Source: Rhodospirillaceae bacterium
GTDB lineage: Bacteria; Pseudomonadota; Alphaproteobacteria; UBA8366
Length of the DNA stretch: 6,527 bases
Assembly (NCBI GenBank): GCA_002718015.1
Contig: PBCW01000024.1
Coordinates: 1-6,527 of the forward strand
Direction of reading: 5' to 3'
Made by a program: the position numbers and the translations under genes. This document shows, piece by piece, positions 1 through 5,676 of the stretch. Below the pieces are notes generated by a model. It had not been told where the DNA came from and ran no database searches. It saw only the letters and a list, made by a program, of their open reading frames with translations. Each line of letters opens with the position of its first letter. Position 1 is the stretch's first letter.

Positions 1-98
1 TCTCCCGCGTCTTAAGACGAAGTACCATCGGCGCTGGGGGCTTTCACTTCCGAGTTCGGAATGGGGTCGGGTGTTGAGACCCCCGCCAGGGCCGGCAA
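1..98 (-). rRNA. rrf: 5S ribosomal RNA, 3' part outside the window
   Basis: Read on the minus strand, this stretch carries the conserved 5S core: CCGAACTCGGAAGTGAA, then the AGCGCCGATGGTACT segment, then the TCTTAAGACGCGGGAGA block typical of alphaproteobacterial 5S. The GGCGGGGG run can pair with CCCCCAGCGCC, as in the normal fold. The gene runs off the left edge, so its last 20 or so bases are missing. The 5' boundary is estimated by counting back from the CCGAACTC core and is good to only a few bases. The first dozen bases differ from the usual CCTGGTGG helix I strand, and their pairing partner is out of view. There is no 23S gene immediately upstream, which is abnormal for a bacterial rRNA operon. 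Confidence 0.9.
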
Positions 99-177
99 AA
101 TCCGTTGCATATTGATGTCATTAAGTGTCGATAGCCATCGTAATACGGTTCAATTAGTTGACCTGAGGTTTACGTAG
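99..177 (-). other. Spacer upstream of 5S with a possible 23S rRNA 3'-end remnant
   Basis: On the minus strand, positions 158-145 read ACTAATTGAACCGT. This resembles the extreme 3' end of bacterial 23S rRNA (recalled E. coli form: GGTACTAATGAACCGT), and a GGT lies just upstream of it. It sits about 47 bases before the 5S start, a normal 23S-5S spacer length. Upstream of it the similarity stops and the scnC-like stop codon follows within about 20 bases. The match is short and could be chance. I see no convincing terminator between scnC and 5S: CGATAGCCATCG (129-140) can form only a 4-bp stem and has no T-tract. Confidence 0.4.
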
Positions 178-810
178 TTAACGCGTGACACCTATAAGTC
201 GGTCCCGAGTCACCAGTGATTCCATCTCCACCTCATTCATGTCCGCCAGGTTTTTAGGCGGTTCAGGTAGTACAAGATACCGCATATCGGCGTTGCTATC
301 GTGAACGATCAATTCCATGTCGTCCGGCAGAACTGTGCCGAATTCAGTTAATACCTTGCGAGGTTCACGGACCGCGCGCGCGCGATACGCCTTTGAGATA
401 TACCATGATGGTGGCTGGCCCAATATGGACCGCGGGTAGCACGAGCACAGCGTGCAAGTTATTAAGTTGTGTTTCTTTGGGGTGTTTTCGACGACGATAA
501 TTTGCGCTTCGCCAACCGTTATCCCAATATAACCTATGGCCTGCTTGCCGTTCTCGAGTAGCTTCGCCTTGTAGTCGGGATCAGACCATGCGCGCGCTAC
601 AATTTTCGCGCCTAGATGAATGCCCGGCGACTCAAGCTTCTCGATTTCTTTGAGAACCTCCGGCGCGGTCAATAAGCCGTGCGCAACCAGGACATCCTGC
701 AGCGCGTCAATTATTATTTGCCCTTCTAAATTTCCAGCATCGTCTTCGACAACCAGCGCCTCATGGTTTTTTTCATGGGAAAAATTGTCTCTATGATTGC
801 TGCTCGGCAT
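178..810 (-). CDS. scnC: Cobalt-type nitrile hydratase / thiocyanate hydrolase metal-binding subunit (ScnC-like, alpha-type)
   Basis: This is the catalytic metal-binding subunit of the nitrile hydratase superfamily. Residues 119-124 read C-T-L-C-S-C, the claw motif in which three cysteines (119, 122, 124), with Ser123, hold low-spin cobalt. Thr at the second position is the cobalt-type signature; iron enzymes have Ser. The 210-residue length, a helical N-terminus, and the tail with DSN (171-173), RYLVLPE (177-183) and VTRD..IGV (200-208) fit the family. After the claw it reads CYPRSILGQPP; as I recall, thiocyanate hydrolase gamma also has Arg and Gln here, where classical nitrile hydratases have CYPWPVLGLPP. 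I chose ATG at 810 (TGATG overlap with the upstream stop, AAGGA eight bases before) over TTG at 813. Predicted activity is cytoplasmic hydrolysis of thiocyanate to carbonyl sulfide and ammonia, or hydration of a nitrile to an amide. The family is certain; the substrate is not. Confidence 0.9.
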   Translation of the reverse strand: MPSSNHRDNFSHEKNHEALVVEDDAGNLEGQIIIDALQDVLVAHGLLTAPEVLKEIEKLESPGIHLGAKIVARAWSDPDYKAKLLENGKQAIGYIGITVGEAQIIVVENTPKKHNLITCTLCSCYPRSILGQPPSWYISKAYRARAVREPRKVLTEFGTVLPDDMELIVHDSNADMRYLVLPEPPKNLADMNEVEMESLVTRDRLIGVTR

Positions 811-1133
811 CAATGCCGTCCTTCGCTACTTTCTTCAGACGATAGCCAGTGGTCATAGATTTCGATCACCAAATGATCGTGCTCAGGAATCCCTTCGTCG
901 TCCGGCCAAAGATCACGTTGAGCGAACTTAACACGATACAAATCGATAGCAGGACCTGCCGTATTTCCAATTGCTAGGTCTTCGGGATTAAGATAGCTGC
1001 CACAAAAATTGACAATTTTGCCCCGTTTGCCACGGATATAGAAAGGAATACGCACATGGCCAGACTTGCCAAGATGCTTAACCTTGACCCCATTACCCGG
1101 GCGAAATCGCCGATGATACGCCGCCATACTCAT
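810..1133 (-). CDS. scnA: Split nitrile hydratase beta C-terminal-half subunit (ScnA-like, SH3-like barrel)
   Basis: This 107-residue protein corresponds to the C-terminal half of nitrile hydratase beta, which is a separate polypeptide (alpha subunit, ScnA) in thiocyanate hydrolase. Visible marks are F-x-P-G-N-G-V-K-V near residues 10-18, HVRIPFYIRGKRGKIV at 26-41 (the H-x-R-x-P-x-Y-x-R-G-K-x-G motif), YRVKFAQRDLWPD at 66-78, and an EIYDHWL ending. FAQ-R/K-DLWP is close to what I recall of ScnA, whereas nitrile hydratase beta usually has an A-R-E-L-W-G form there. It would pack against the metal subunit and help form the active-site pocket. ATG at 1133 overlaps the upstream stop as ATGA and has a strong GGGAGG seven bases before it, so translation is coupled along the three small genes. 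Confidence 0.87.
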   Translation of the reverse strand: MSMAAYHRRFRPGNGVKVKHLGKSGHVRIPFYIRGKRGKIVNFCGSYLNPEDLAIGNTAGPAIDLYRVKFAQRDLWPDDEGIPEHDHLVIEIYDHWLSSEESSEGRH

Positions 1134-1492
1134 TGAGGGGCCTCCCGCCTAGCCGCCTTTGACCAGACGGCACGCTTCTCACTAATTGCCGCATCCAATT
1201 CTTCGTGAGTTATCACCCGCTTTTCAATCAGTACATCGATCATGGCATCAAGCCGGCGACGGTAGAATGATAACACCTTGTATTTCTCGGCTCCGAAGCT
1301 CTCGAAACCACGACGCATTTCATCAAGCGAAACGATCCGTCTCGTTCCATCGCCTAATAGATTGCGGATTGCTTCCGTCTGCTTTTCCCAGTGCAGCCAC
1401 GGCAACTCTGTCCTCGGAATTGCGCCGGCGGCTTCGCCACCAATGTCATGATAACCGCGGGGGCTGTTCTCGCTTTTATTTCTGCTATTCAT
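1130..1492 (-). CDS. scnB: Split nitrile hydratase beta N-terminal-half subunit (ScnB-like)
   Basis: This corresponds to the helical N-terminal half of nitrile hydratase beta, a separate subunit (ScnB) in thiocyanate hydrolase. From the preferred ATG it has 120 residues. The YHDIGGE motif is at 14-20 (HDxGG is the family's opening signature) and WEKQTEAIRNLL lies near 35-46. The block RRGFESFGAEKYKVLSFYRRRLDAM at about 60-84, followed by VLIEKRVITHEELDAA, is the usual R-x-x-I-E...Y...S-Y-Y-x-x-W...L-x-E-K-x-x-I-T-x-E-E-L pattern. I start at ATG 1492, which has GGTGA seven bases upstream (1500-1504). An in-frame TTG at 1519 would add nine residues and overlap the ATPase stop by a few bases, but it has no clear ribosome site. 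It is the first of three overlapping enzyme genes. Confidence 0.83.
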   Translation of the reverse strand: MNSRNKSENSPRGYHDIGGEAAGAIPRTELPWLHWEKQTEAIRNLLGDGTRRIVSLDEMRRGFESFGAEKYKVLSFYRRRLDAMIDVLIEKRVITHEELDAAISEKRAVWSKAARREAPQ

Positions 1493-1499
1493 AACGCAT

Positions 1500-1504
1500 T
1501 CACC
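1500..1504 (-). promoter_or_regulatory. Ribosome binding site deciding the scnB start
   Basis: The minus strand reads GGTGA here, complementary to the 16S tail, with seven bases to ATG 1492. The alternative TTG at 1519 lacks such a site. This supports the 120-residue ScnB start. Confidence 0.55.
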
Positions 1505-1515
1505 AACTAAAACAT

Positions 1516-2334
1516 TCAATTCGACAGCTCATTGACCTGCGCTTCTTTTTGGAAAATCTTCAAACACTCGCTGCGCAAATTTACGAATTCGGGCTCCGTC
1601 AAGGTGCCAGCATCCCGTGGCCGCGGCAGCGGGTTGCCGACCAAGGCCGCCACCCGGGTCGGACGCCTTGAGAGCAAAAGGACCTTATCAGCCATTTGCA
1701 CAGCCTCTTCAAGATCGTGCGAGACAAGAATCATGGTCGTTTTTGTTTTCTCGAAAATTGATTGCAGCTTCTCGCGCATGAGCAATGTCATTTCATAATC
1801 AAGTGCAGAGAATGGTTCATCCAAAAATAGCACATCGGGCTCAATGGCAAGTGCGCGCAAAATTGATACGGCTTGCTGTTGGCCGCCGGACAGCATGTAG
1901 GGATAGGCGTTTAGGTCAATGCGAATACCAAAATCTTCGATAAGTTGCTCAATCCGGCCCTCCCGTTCTTTCTTCGAATAACCGTTCCGAGCCATAGGAT
2001 AGCGAATGTTGTCGATGGCCCGGCGCCAGGGGAACAAAGCCTCTCGATAATTTTGAAAAACATAAGATATGCTTGTTTCCGCGATCGTCCTACCGTCGTA
2101 AAGTACACTGCCACCGTCGCGCGGCATCAAACCCGAGATCATATTGATCAACGTACTTTTGCCGCAGCCGTTTGGGCCGAAGACACTGGTGAAGGTGCCA
2201 AGCTCCAGCTCGAGATCGAACCCATCGTAAACGACCTTCCTACCAAATGACTTTTGCAAACTCTTAATCACAAGTTTTCCACGGCGGCGAACAACTTTGA
2301 CCTTTTCCACGGCGTCAGCTTTTGCCAGAGACAT
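1516..2334 (-). CDS. NitT/TauT-family ABC transporter ATP-binding protein
   Basis: This is the 272-residue ATPase that drives solute import from the cytoplasmic face of the inner membrane. All nucleotide-binding elements are present: Walker A GPNGCGKST at 53-61, Q-loop Gln94 in YVFQNYREALFPW, signature LSGGQ at 148-152, Walker B VLFLDEP at 168-174, D-loop SALD at 176-179, and the switch histidine at 206 in LVSHD. The LFPW stretch after the Q-loop is characteristic of the SsuB/TauB/NrtD group. After the signature it reads QQAV instead of the common QRV, a mild oddity. The start is ATG 2334, with only a weak GGA seven bases upstream, perhaps compensated by readthrough of ribosomes from the binding-protein gene 142 bases away. 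The scnB-like gene follows within about 23 bases, tying transporter and enzyme together. Confidence 0.93.
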   Translation of the reverse strand: MSLAKADAVEKVKVVRRRGKLVIKSLQKSFGRKVVYDGFDLELELGTFTSVFGPNGCGKSTLINMISGLMPRDGGSVLYDGRTIAETSISYVFQNYREALFPWRRAIDNIRYPMARNGYSKKEREGRIEQLIEDFGIRIDLNAYPYMLSGGQQQAVSILRALAIEPDVLFLDEPFSALDYEMTLLMREKLQSIFEKTKTTMILVSHDLEEAVQMADKVLLLSRRPTRVAALVGNPLPRPRDAGTLTEPEFVNLRSECLKIFQKEAQVNELSN

Positions 2335-2476
2335 TTTTTAATCCATAACCTTTTTGCGGGTTGATTTTGTTAGGTTCATCGAATTTATCCTAACGGGAAA
2401 ACACACCCGTCGCACCCCATAATTCGTGTGCGCAGAGAAACTAGGGAAAATGTCTCTCCCAGCCTGCAATCGATGT
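2335..2476 (-). other. Intercistronic gap between binding-protein and ATPase genes
   Basis: This 142-base gap is longer than the others in the operon. It can form weak alternative stems, for example CGCAC at 2411-2415 with GTGCG at 2428-2432, or CACAC at 2402-2406 with GTGTG at 2426-2430. No T-tract follows, so this is not a clear terminator. Such a gap may let the binding protein be made in excess of the ATPase, as is common for ABC importers; that is inference. I see no credible small gene here. Confidence 0.35.
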
Positions 2477-3469
2477 TTAGCTATCGCCAAAATCGCCCAT
2501 TTTGAGGATTTTCGTACGTACATCCATTTTCTTCTTCATGACGCCTTCAGAAAAGAACACGTCTACAAATGCTTGATAAGAGTTAAGGTCGGTCTCGTTT
2601 AGATCAGAGAAGCTCCGTAGATATGGCTTCGCAAGCAAGTCCAGTTGGGTATTTCGGATCGCCGTATATTTCGGGATGATGGCCTTGTATTTGTCAAAGT
2701 CGGCCATCGCCAACGCTGTTGCCTTATCGATGATCTTAACGATTTTACGCGCAACACCCGGGCGTTCTTTGATGAACTTCATCGTCAGAACGGCGGCACC
2801 TGAATAGAACGGATCAGCGATCACCATGGCGACTGGGTTGACGACGGCACGATCGACGCCGTCAGTTGCCGCTGCGATTGACCCGACAGGTTCGAGTGAC
2901 AGGGTTGCATTAACGCTACCGCCAAGCACGGCAGGTACTTGCTGCGGCACAGCAAGGTCGACCAGTTTGACGTCTTTGTTTGGATCAAGGCCGGCCGATC
3001 TAACAAGGTGCTTCGTGATAGTGCGCCATTGAATGCCAGGTACATGGCCAATCGTGTAGCCCTTCAAATCGGCAAAGCTTTTGATCGGAGAACCTGTTTG
3101 AACAATCAGGCCATCGTTTATAAGATTAATTTTAATGCCTCCGCCCTGCAAACCGAAAACTTTGAATGTTCCAGGAAACTTTTCTTCAGCGAGCATTGCA
3201 ATACCTGCAGCCGCACCCGGCGGGCCGAAATCGGCGCGCCCACCCACCAAAGCATCGATGATGTGATTTGGCGACTGCATTTTATTGGATTTGACCTTTA
3301 TGCAAGCTTTTTCGAATAGACCCTCTTCAGTTGCCACGTAATAAGCTGTGGTCTGCATGATAGGGAGCCACGCCGAAGTGACCTCTTCGTATTTATCACA
3401 CGCGGCGTAGGCAGGCCCTACGCCGAAAACAGTAAGAATGCCGGTTAGGGCGAGAATTTTCCTTAGCAT
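2477..3469 (-). CDS. NitT/TauT (NMT1/THI5-like) ABC transporter substrate-binding protein
   Basis: This 330-residue periplasmic protein captures the solute. A signal peptide is clear: MLRK, a hydrophobic stretch (residues 5-18), then G-P-A-Y-A-A, with probable type I cleavage after Ala22. Family marks in the mature part are AYYVATEEGLFEK near 42-54, the DALVGGRADFGPPGAAAGI stretch at 72-90 (the binding-site loop typical of NMT1/THI5-like proteins), ADLKGYTIGHVPG near 133-145, and VLGGSVNATLSLEP near 181-194. The mature protein has just two cysteines, 24 and 56, which could form a disulfide. Cys24 is not in a good lipobox (Y-A-A-C), so I do not call it a lipoprotein. A strong AAGGAAAG lies seven bases before the ATG. 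The ligand cannot be read from the sequence; the linked enzyme suggests thiocyanate, cyanate-like or nitrile compounds. Confidence 0.92.
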   Translation of the reverse strand: MLRKILALTGILTVFGVGPAYAACDKYEEVTSAWLPIMQTTAYYVATEEGLFEKACIKVKSNKMQSPNHIIDALVGGRADFGPPGAAAGIAMLAEEKFPGTFKVFGLQGGGIKINLINDGLIVQTGSPIKSFADLKGYTIGHVPGIQWRTITKHLVRSAGLDPNKDVKLVDLAVPQQVPAVLGGSVNATLSLEPVGSIAAATDGVDRAVVNPVAMVIADPFYSGAAVLTMKFIKERPGVARKIVKIIDKATALAMADFDKYKAIIPKYTAIRNTQLDLLAKPYLRSFSDLNETDLNSYQAFVDVFFSEGVMKKKMDVRTKILKMGDFGDS

Positions 3470-3526
3470 TTATCACTTTCCTTTTCTACAAGCATTTAGG
3501 TTGACGAAGTATGCATTTCGCAAGTG

Positions 3527-4360
3527 TTATTGTCCGGACCAGTGAACGAGTCGCTTTTCAATGGCGAGAAATAAAACGTTGAGACCATACCCCATTGCCC
3601 CGGTTACGAGGATGGAGCCATACATGTCAGTAAGGTTATAAGAAATTTGGGCGTCTATAATTCGGTGTCCCAAACCATCCGTAGCGCCGATAAACATCTC
3701 GGCTACGATGATAACAACGAGCGCGATTGATATCCCAGTGCGGACGCCGACAAAAGTTTGGGGCAACGTTTCAAAGAATATTACATCGAGAAAGATACGA
3801 AGTGGAGACGCCCCCATGGATTTAGCTGCCAACATCCGGGTGCGGCGCGCGTTCATGACCCCATAAGCGACATTAAAAACGACGATAAGCCAACCGGCGA
3901 ACGCCGCTACCGCTATCTTCGAAAAATCGCCTAACCCAAAAAGTAGCAAGAAAAGTGGAAACATGGCTGTCGCTGGCGTCGATCTAAAGAAATCGATGAT
4001 AAATTCAACCGATCTGTAAACCTTTTCATTAACGCCAAGGACAATACCGACAGGGACACCGCAAATGGTCGCAAGGGCGAAGGCGTAAAAAACACGTTCG
4101 AATGTGTACCAAAAATCCTCCATCATATTGCCAAATACGATGTTGCTCCAGGTGTCTGCCAAGGTAGCGAAGGGCGAAGGAAGCAGTTTCGCATCAACGA
4201 GTTGGAATTCGTATGCAATCCACCAAACGGCAACTAATAAGAGGGGTCCAGTGACTATTATAGAGAGAGATGAGGTCATTGGCCCAAATGAGGTCCACCC
4301 TTCACCCAAATGCGACTGGCTCTTAGTGTCTTTGGCAGAATGGCTTGTGTCATAAGACAT
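3527..4360 (-). CDS. NitT/TauT-family ABC transporter permease
   Basis: This 277-residue inner-membrane protein forms the translocation channel, presumably as a homodimer with the ATPase gene two positions downstream. Hydrophobic segments fall near residues 31-49, 92-110, 131-143, 147-166, 206-224 and 246-266, giving the six-helix layout of the binding-protein-dependent permease family. The cytoplasmic EAA loop, which docks the ATPase, is at about 178-200: AAKSMGASPLRIFLDVIFFE. The N-terminus is polar, with many Ser and Thr, and is likely cytoplasmic. ATG 4360 has GGAG ten bases upstream. It is the first gene of the leftward operon, 57 bases ahead of the binding protein, and diverges from the LysR gene, so the control region for the whole module lies just to its right. 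Confidence 0.93.
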   Translation of the reverse strand: MSYDTSHSAKDTKSQSHLGEGWTSFGPMTSSLSIIVTGPLLLVAVWWIAYEFQLVDAKLLPSPFATLADTWSNIVFGNMMEDFWYTFERVFYAFALATICGVPVGIVLGVNEKVYRSVEFIIDFFRSTPATAMFPLFLLLFGLGDFSKIAVAAFAGWLIVVFNVAYGVMNARRTRMLAAKSMGASPLRIFLDVIFFETLPQTFVGVRTGISIALVVIIVAEMFIGATDGLGHRIIDAQISYNLTDMYGSILVTGAMGYGLNVLFLAIEKRLVHWSGQ

Positions 4361-4391
4361 AATTTTTGCGCTCCATCATTGCACCTTGGGT

Positions 4392-4404
4392 GAATAGACT
4401 ATTC
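4392..4404. promoter_or_regulatory. Perfect 13-bp palindrome in the permease leader
   Basis: GAATAG-A-CTATTC is an exact inverted repeat around position 4398, about 32 bases upstream of the permease start codon. If the -10 box at 4420-4425 is right, it lies within the 5' leader. It could be a second operator for the LysR protein or another regulator. It does not match the T-N11-A spacing usual for LysR sites. Confidence 0.4.
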
Positions 4405-4419
4405 TCTTGTGTTTGTACG

Positions 4420-4425
4420 TTTATA
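4420..4425 (-). promoter_or_regulatory. Candidate -10 box of the transporter/scn operon
   Basis: The minus strand reads TATAAA here, a fair -10 hexamer that would start transcription near 4412 and give a leader of about 50 bases. The hexamer 17 bases upstream (AGCAGA) is a poor -35, as often seen in promoters that need a LysR-type activator. A pair of direct TGCTGT repeats (4438-4443 and 4445-4450) covers that -35 region. This is prediction only. Confidence 0.3.
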
Positions 4426-4451
4426 TGTGACAAGTGTTGCTGTCTGCTGTT

Positions 4452-4479
4452 AATTTTGACTATTACTGATGCAAAAATT
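4452..4479. promoter_or_regulatory. Candidate LysR-type operator in the divergent intergenic region
   Basis: The arms AATTTTG (4452-4458) and CAAAAATT (4472-4479) form an imperfect inverted repeat; the core TTTTG-N13-CAAAA is exact and centred on 4465. It lies between the divergent genes, about 53 bases upstream of the predicted operon start. It also contains TTGACT (4456-4461), a possible -35 for the LysR gene with TACACT at 4482-4487 (a long 20-base spacer). Binding here could both activate the operon and repress the regulator's own gene, the standard LysR arrangement. Confidence 0.45.
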
Positions 4480-4523
4480 GGTACACTAAACCCCTGCGGC
4501 ATTTCAGCGAGATTGTGGGATCG

Positions 4524-5435
4524 ATGGATAAAGCTTTTATAAACTTTAAATATGTTGACGCGATTGCTCGAGCAGGGTCCATCCGGCGCGCAGCGGAGGC
4601 ACTTTCGATCACGCCCTCGGCCCTTAACAGGCGACTCATATCTGTAGAGGACGAGCTTGAAGTACAGATATTTGAGAGATTGCCACGCGGGGTACGGTTA
4701 AATGCCGCGGGCGAAATTCTGATCCAGCATATACGAACGCAACTGTCCGACTTCGAAAGAGTTAAATCGCAAATCGCGGACTTATCTGGTTTCCGACGCG
4801 GCGAGGTGACAATCGCTTGTAGCCAAGCACTGTTGCCATTCTTTCTTCCCGAACAGATTGATCGTTATCGAACTGAACATCCGATGATTCAGGTTTGCGT
4901 TTTGCCAAGGGATCGATCCGCTGCAGAGGCCGCCTTAGCGGATTTCACCGCCGACCTCGCAATCGTCTTCGAGCCTATCAAAATATCTGATTTCCACCCG
5001 ATAATCACAGTTCGCCAAGAAATCCATGCAGTCATGGATCGATCTCATCCGCTAGCAAGAAAAACTAAATTACGACTTCGCGACTGTCTGGAGTACCCAT
5101 TGGCGCTGCCAACGAAGGCATACGGCGTCAGATGGCTATTTGACCAAGCGACTGAAAAACGCAACCAATCCATATTGCCATTGCTAGAGTCGGACAGCTT
5201 TGAGTTCTTGCGCATGGCTGTTCGCAACACAGACTTAATAACGCTGCAGATAGAAGTTGGTTTGGCGGCAAATGAAACCAAAAAATCAGTGATCAGCCGA
5301 CCGATTGTCGAATTAGACATAGCAAGTGGACTTTTGCATTTTGGGCATTTGCGCGGGCGTGTTCTCTCTGTTGCGGCGGCAAAGTTCGCCACGCAATTGG
5401 CACAAGTTTTATCGGAGAGATACGAATCCGTTTAA
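4524..5435 (+). CDS. LysR-family transcriptional regulator
   Basis: This is a 303-residue regulator, the normal LysR size. The N-terminal winged helix-turn-helix covers about residues 7-65: FKYVDAIARAGSIRRAAEAL, then SITPSALNRRLISVEDELEV, then IFERLPRGVRLNAAGE, matching the family consensus closely. A linker helix (about 66-90) is followed by an effector-binding domain beginning near GEVTIACSQALLPFFLP at 93-109. ATG 4524 is preferred; an in-frame GTG at 4515 would add three residues, and neither has a strong ribosome site (GCGAG at 4507-4511, GGGA at 4517-4520). It is transcribed away from the transporter/scn operon and most likely controls it in response to the substrate or a product. The effector is unknown. 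Confidence 0.92.
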   Translation: MDKAFINFKYVDAIARAGSIRRAAEALSITPSALNRRLISVEDELEVQIFERLPRGVRLNAAGEILIQHIRTQLSDFERVKSQIADLSGFRRGEVTIACSQALLPFFLPEQIDRYRTEHPMIQVCVLPRDRSAAEAALADFTADLAIVFEPIKISDFHPIITVRQEIHAVMDRSHPLARKTKLRLRDCLEYPLALPTKAYGVRWLFDQATEKRNQSILPLLESDSFEFLRMAVRNTDLITLQIEVGLAANETKKSVISRPIVELDIASGLLHFGHLRGRVLSVAAAKFATQLAQVLSERYESV

Positions 5436-5676
5436 TCCGCTCTGACAGAACCGGACACAGATAATTGATTATTTCTCTTTTAGATAAATTTACTTCATCC
5501 GGATAAAATTATTAACATATTGATAGTTGCGTAGTTAACCGACAGGAGCGAAAATTATTTTTTAGATGATTTGCCGAACGAGCTCGCCAGGGATGACGCC
5601 AAAATTAATAAGCCTTGCCTCTGTGTAAGTTATTTGATATCTGGATTTGGTCTAAACCCAGGCGATATGGACTCTT
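5436..5676. other. AT-rich gene-free stretch after the LysR gene
   Basis: I find no plausible coding region here on either strand. It contains an 8-bp palindrome ATCCGGAT (5497-5504), the block CATATTGAT-AGTTG-CGTAGTTAAC (5516-5539) whose three parts recur in the same order at 109-182, and the hairpin listed separately. No typical terminator with a T-tract follows the LysR gene. Confidence 0.5.
5641..5661 (-). other. 8-bp hairpin downstream of the tRNA-fMet relic
   Basis: Bases 5641-5648 pair with 5654-5661 around a 5-base loop. In RNA from the minus strand all eight pairs can form, including one G-U; in plus-strand RNA one pair becomes an A-C mismatch. It starts 16 bases past the CCA end of the tRNA relic, where a terminator or processing hairpin would be expected. 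There is no U-tract, so it may be a decayed terminator. Confidence 0.4.

Noticed and set aside
1945..2250. 101-residue plus-strand ORF opposite the ATPase gene
   Set aside because: It is an antisense shadow of a well-supported ATPase with all its motifs, and has no family resemblance itself.
2338..2523. 61-residue minus-strand ORF between the binding-protein and ATPase genes
   Set aside because: It overlaps the end of the binding-protein gene in another frame, has a basic, patternless composition and no convincing ribosome site.
2939..3319. 126-residue plus-strand ORF opposite the binding-protein gene
   Set aside because: Antisense to a clear periplasmic binding protein, with no recognisable domain.
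3521..4445. Near repeat CAAGTGTT..TGTC at 3521-3534 and 4431-4444
   Set aside because: The first copy partly lies in the permease coding end, and a match of this length is expected by chance in 6.5 kb.
5045..5392. 115-residue minus-strand ORF with CPKC-like residues inside the LysR gene
   Set aside because: The C-P-K-C run looks zinc-ribbon-like, but it is the reverse complement of conserved LysR effector-domain codons and lacks a second cysteine pair in suitable spacing.
5436..5520. Terminator after the LysR gene
   Set aside because: Only the loopless 8-bp palindrome ATCCGGAT and scattered T-runs are present; no stem-loop followed by a T-tract.
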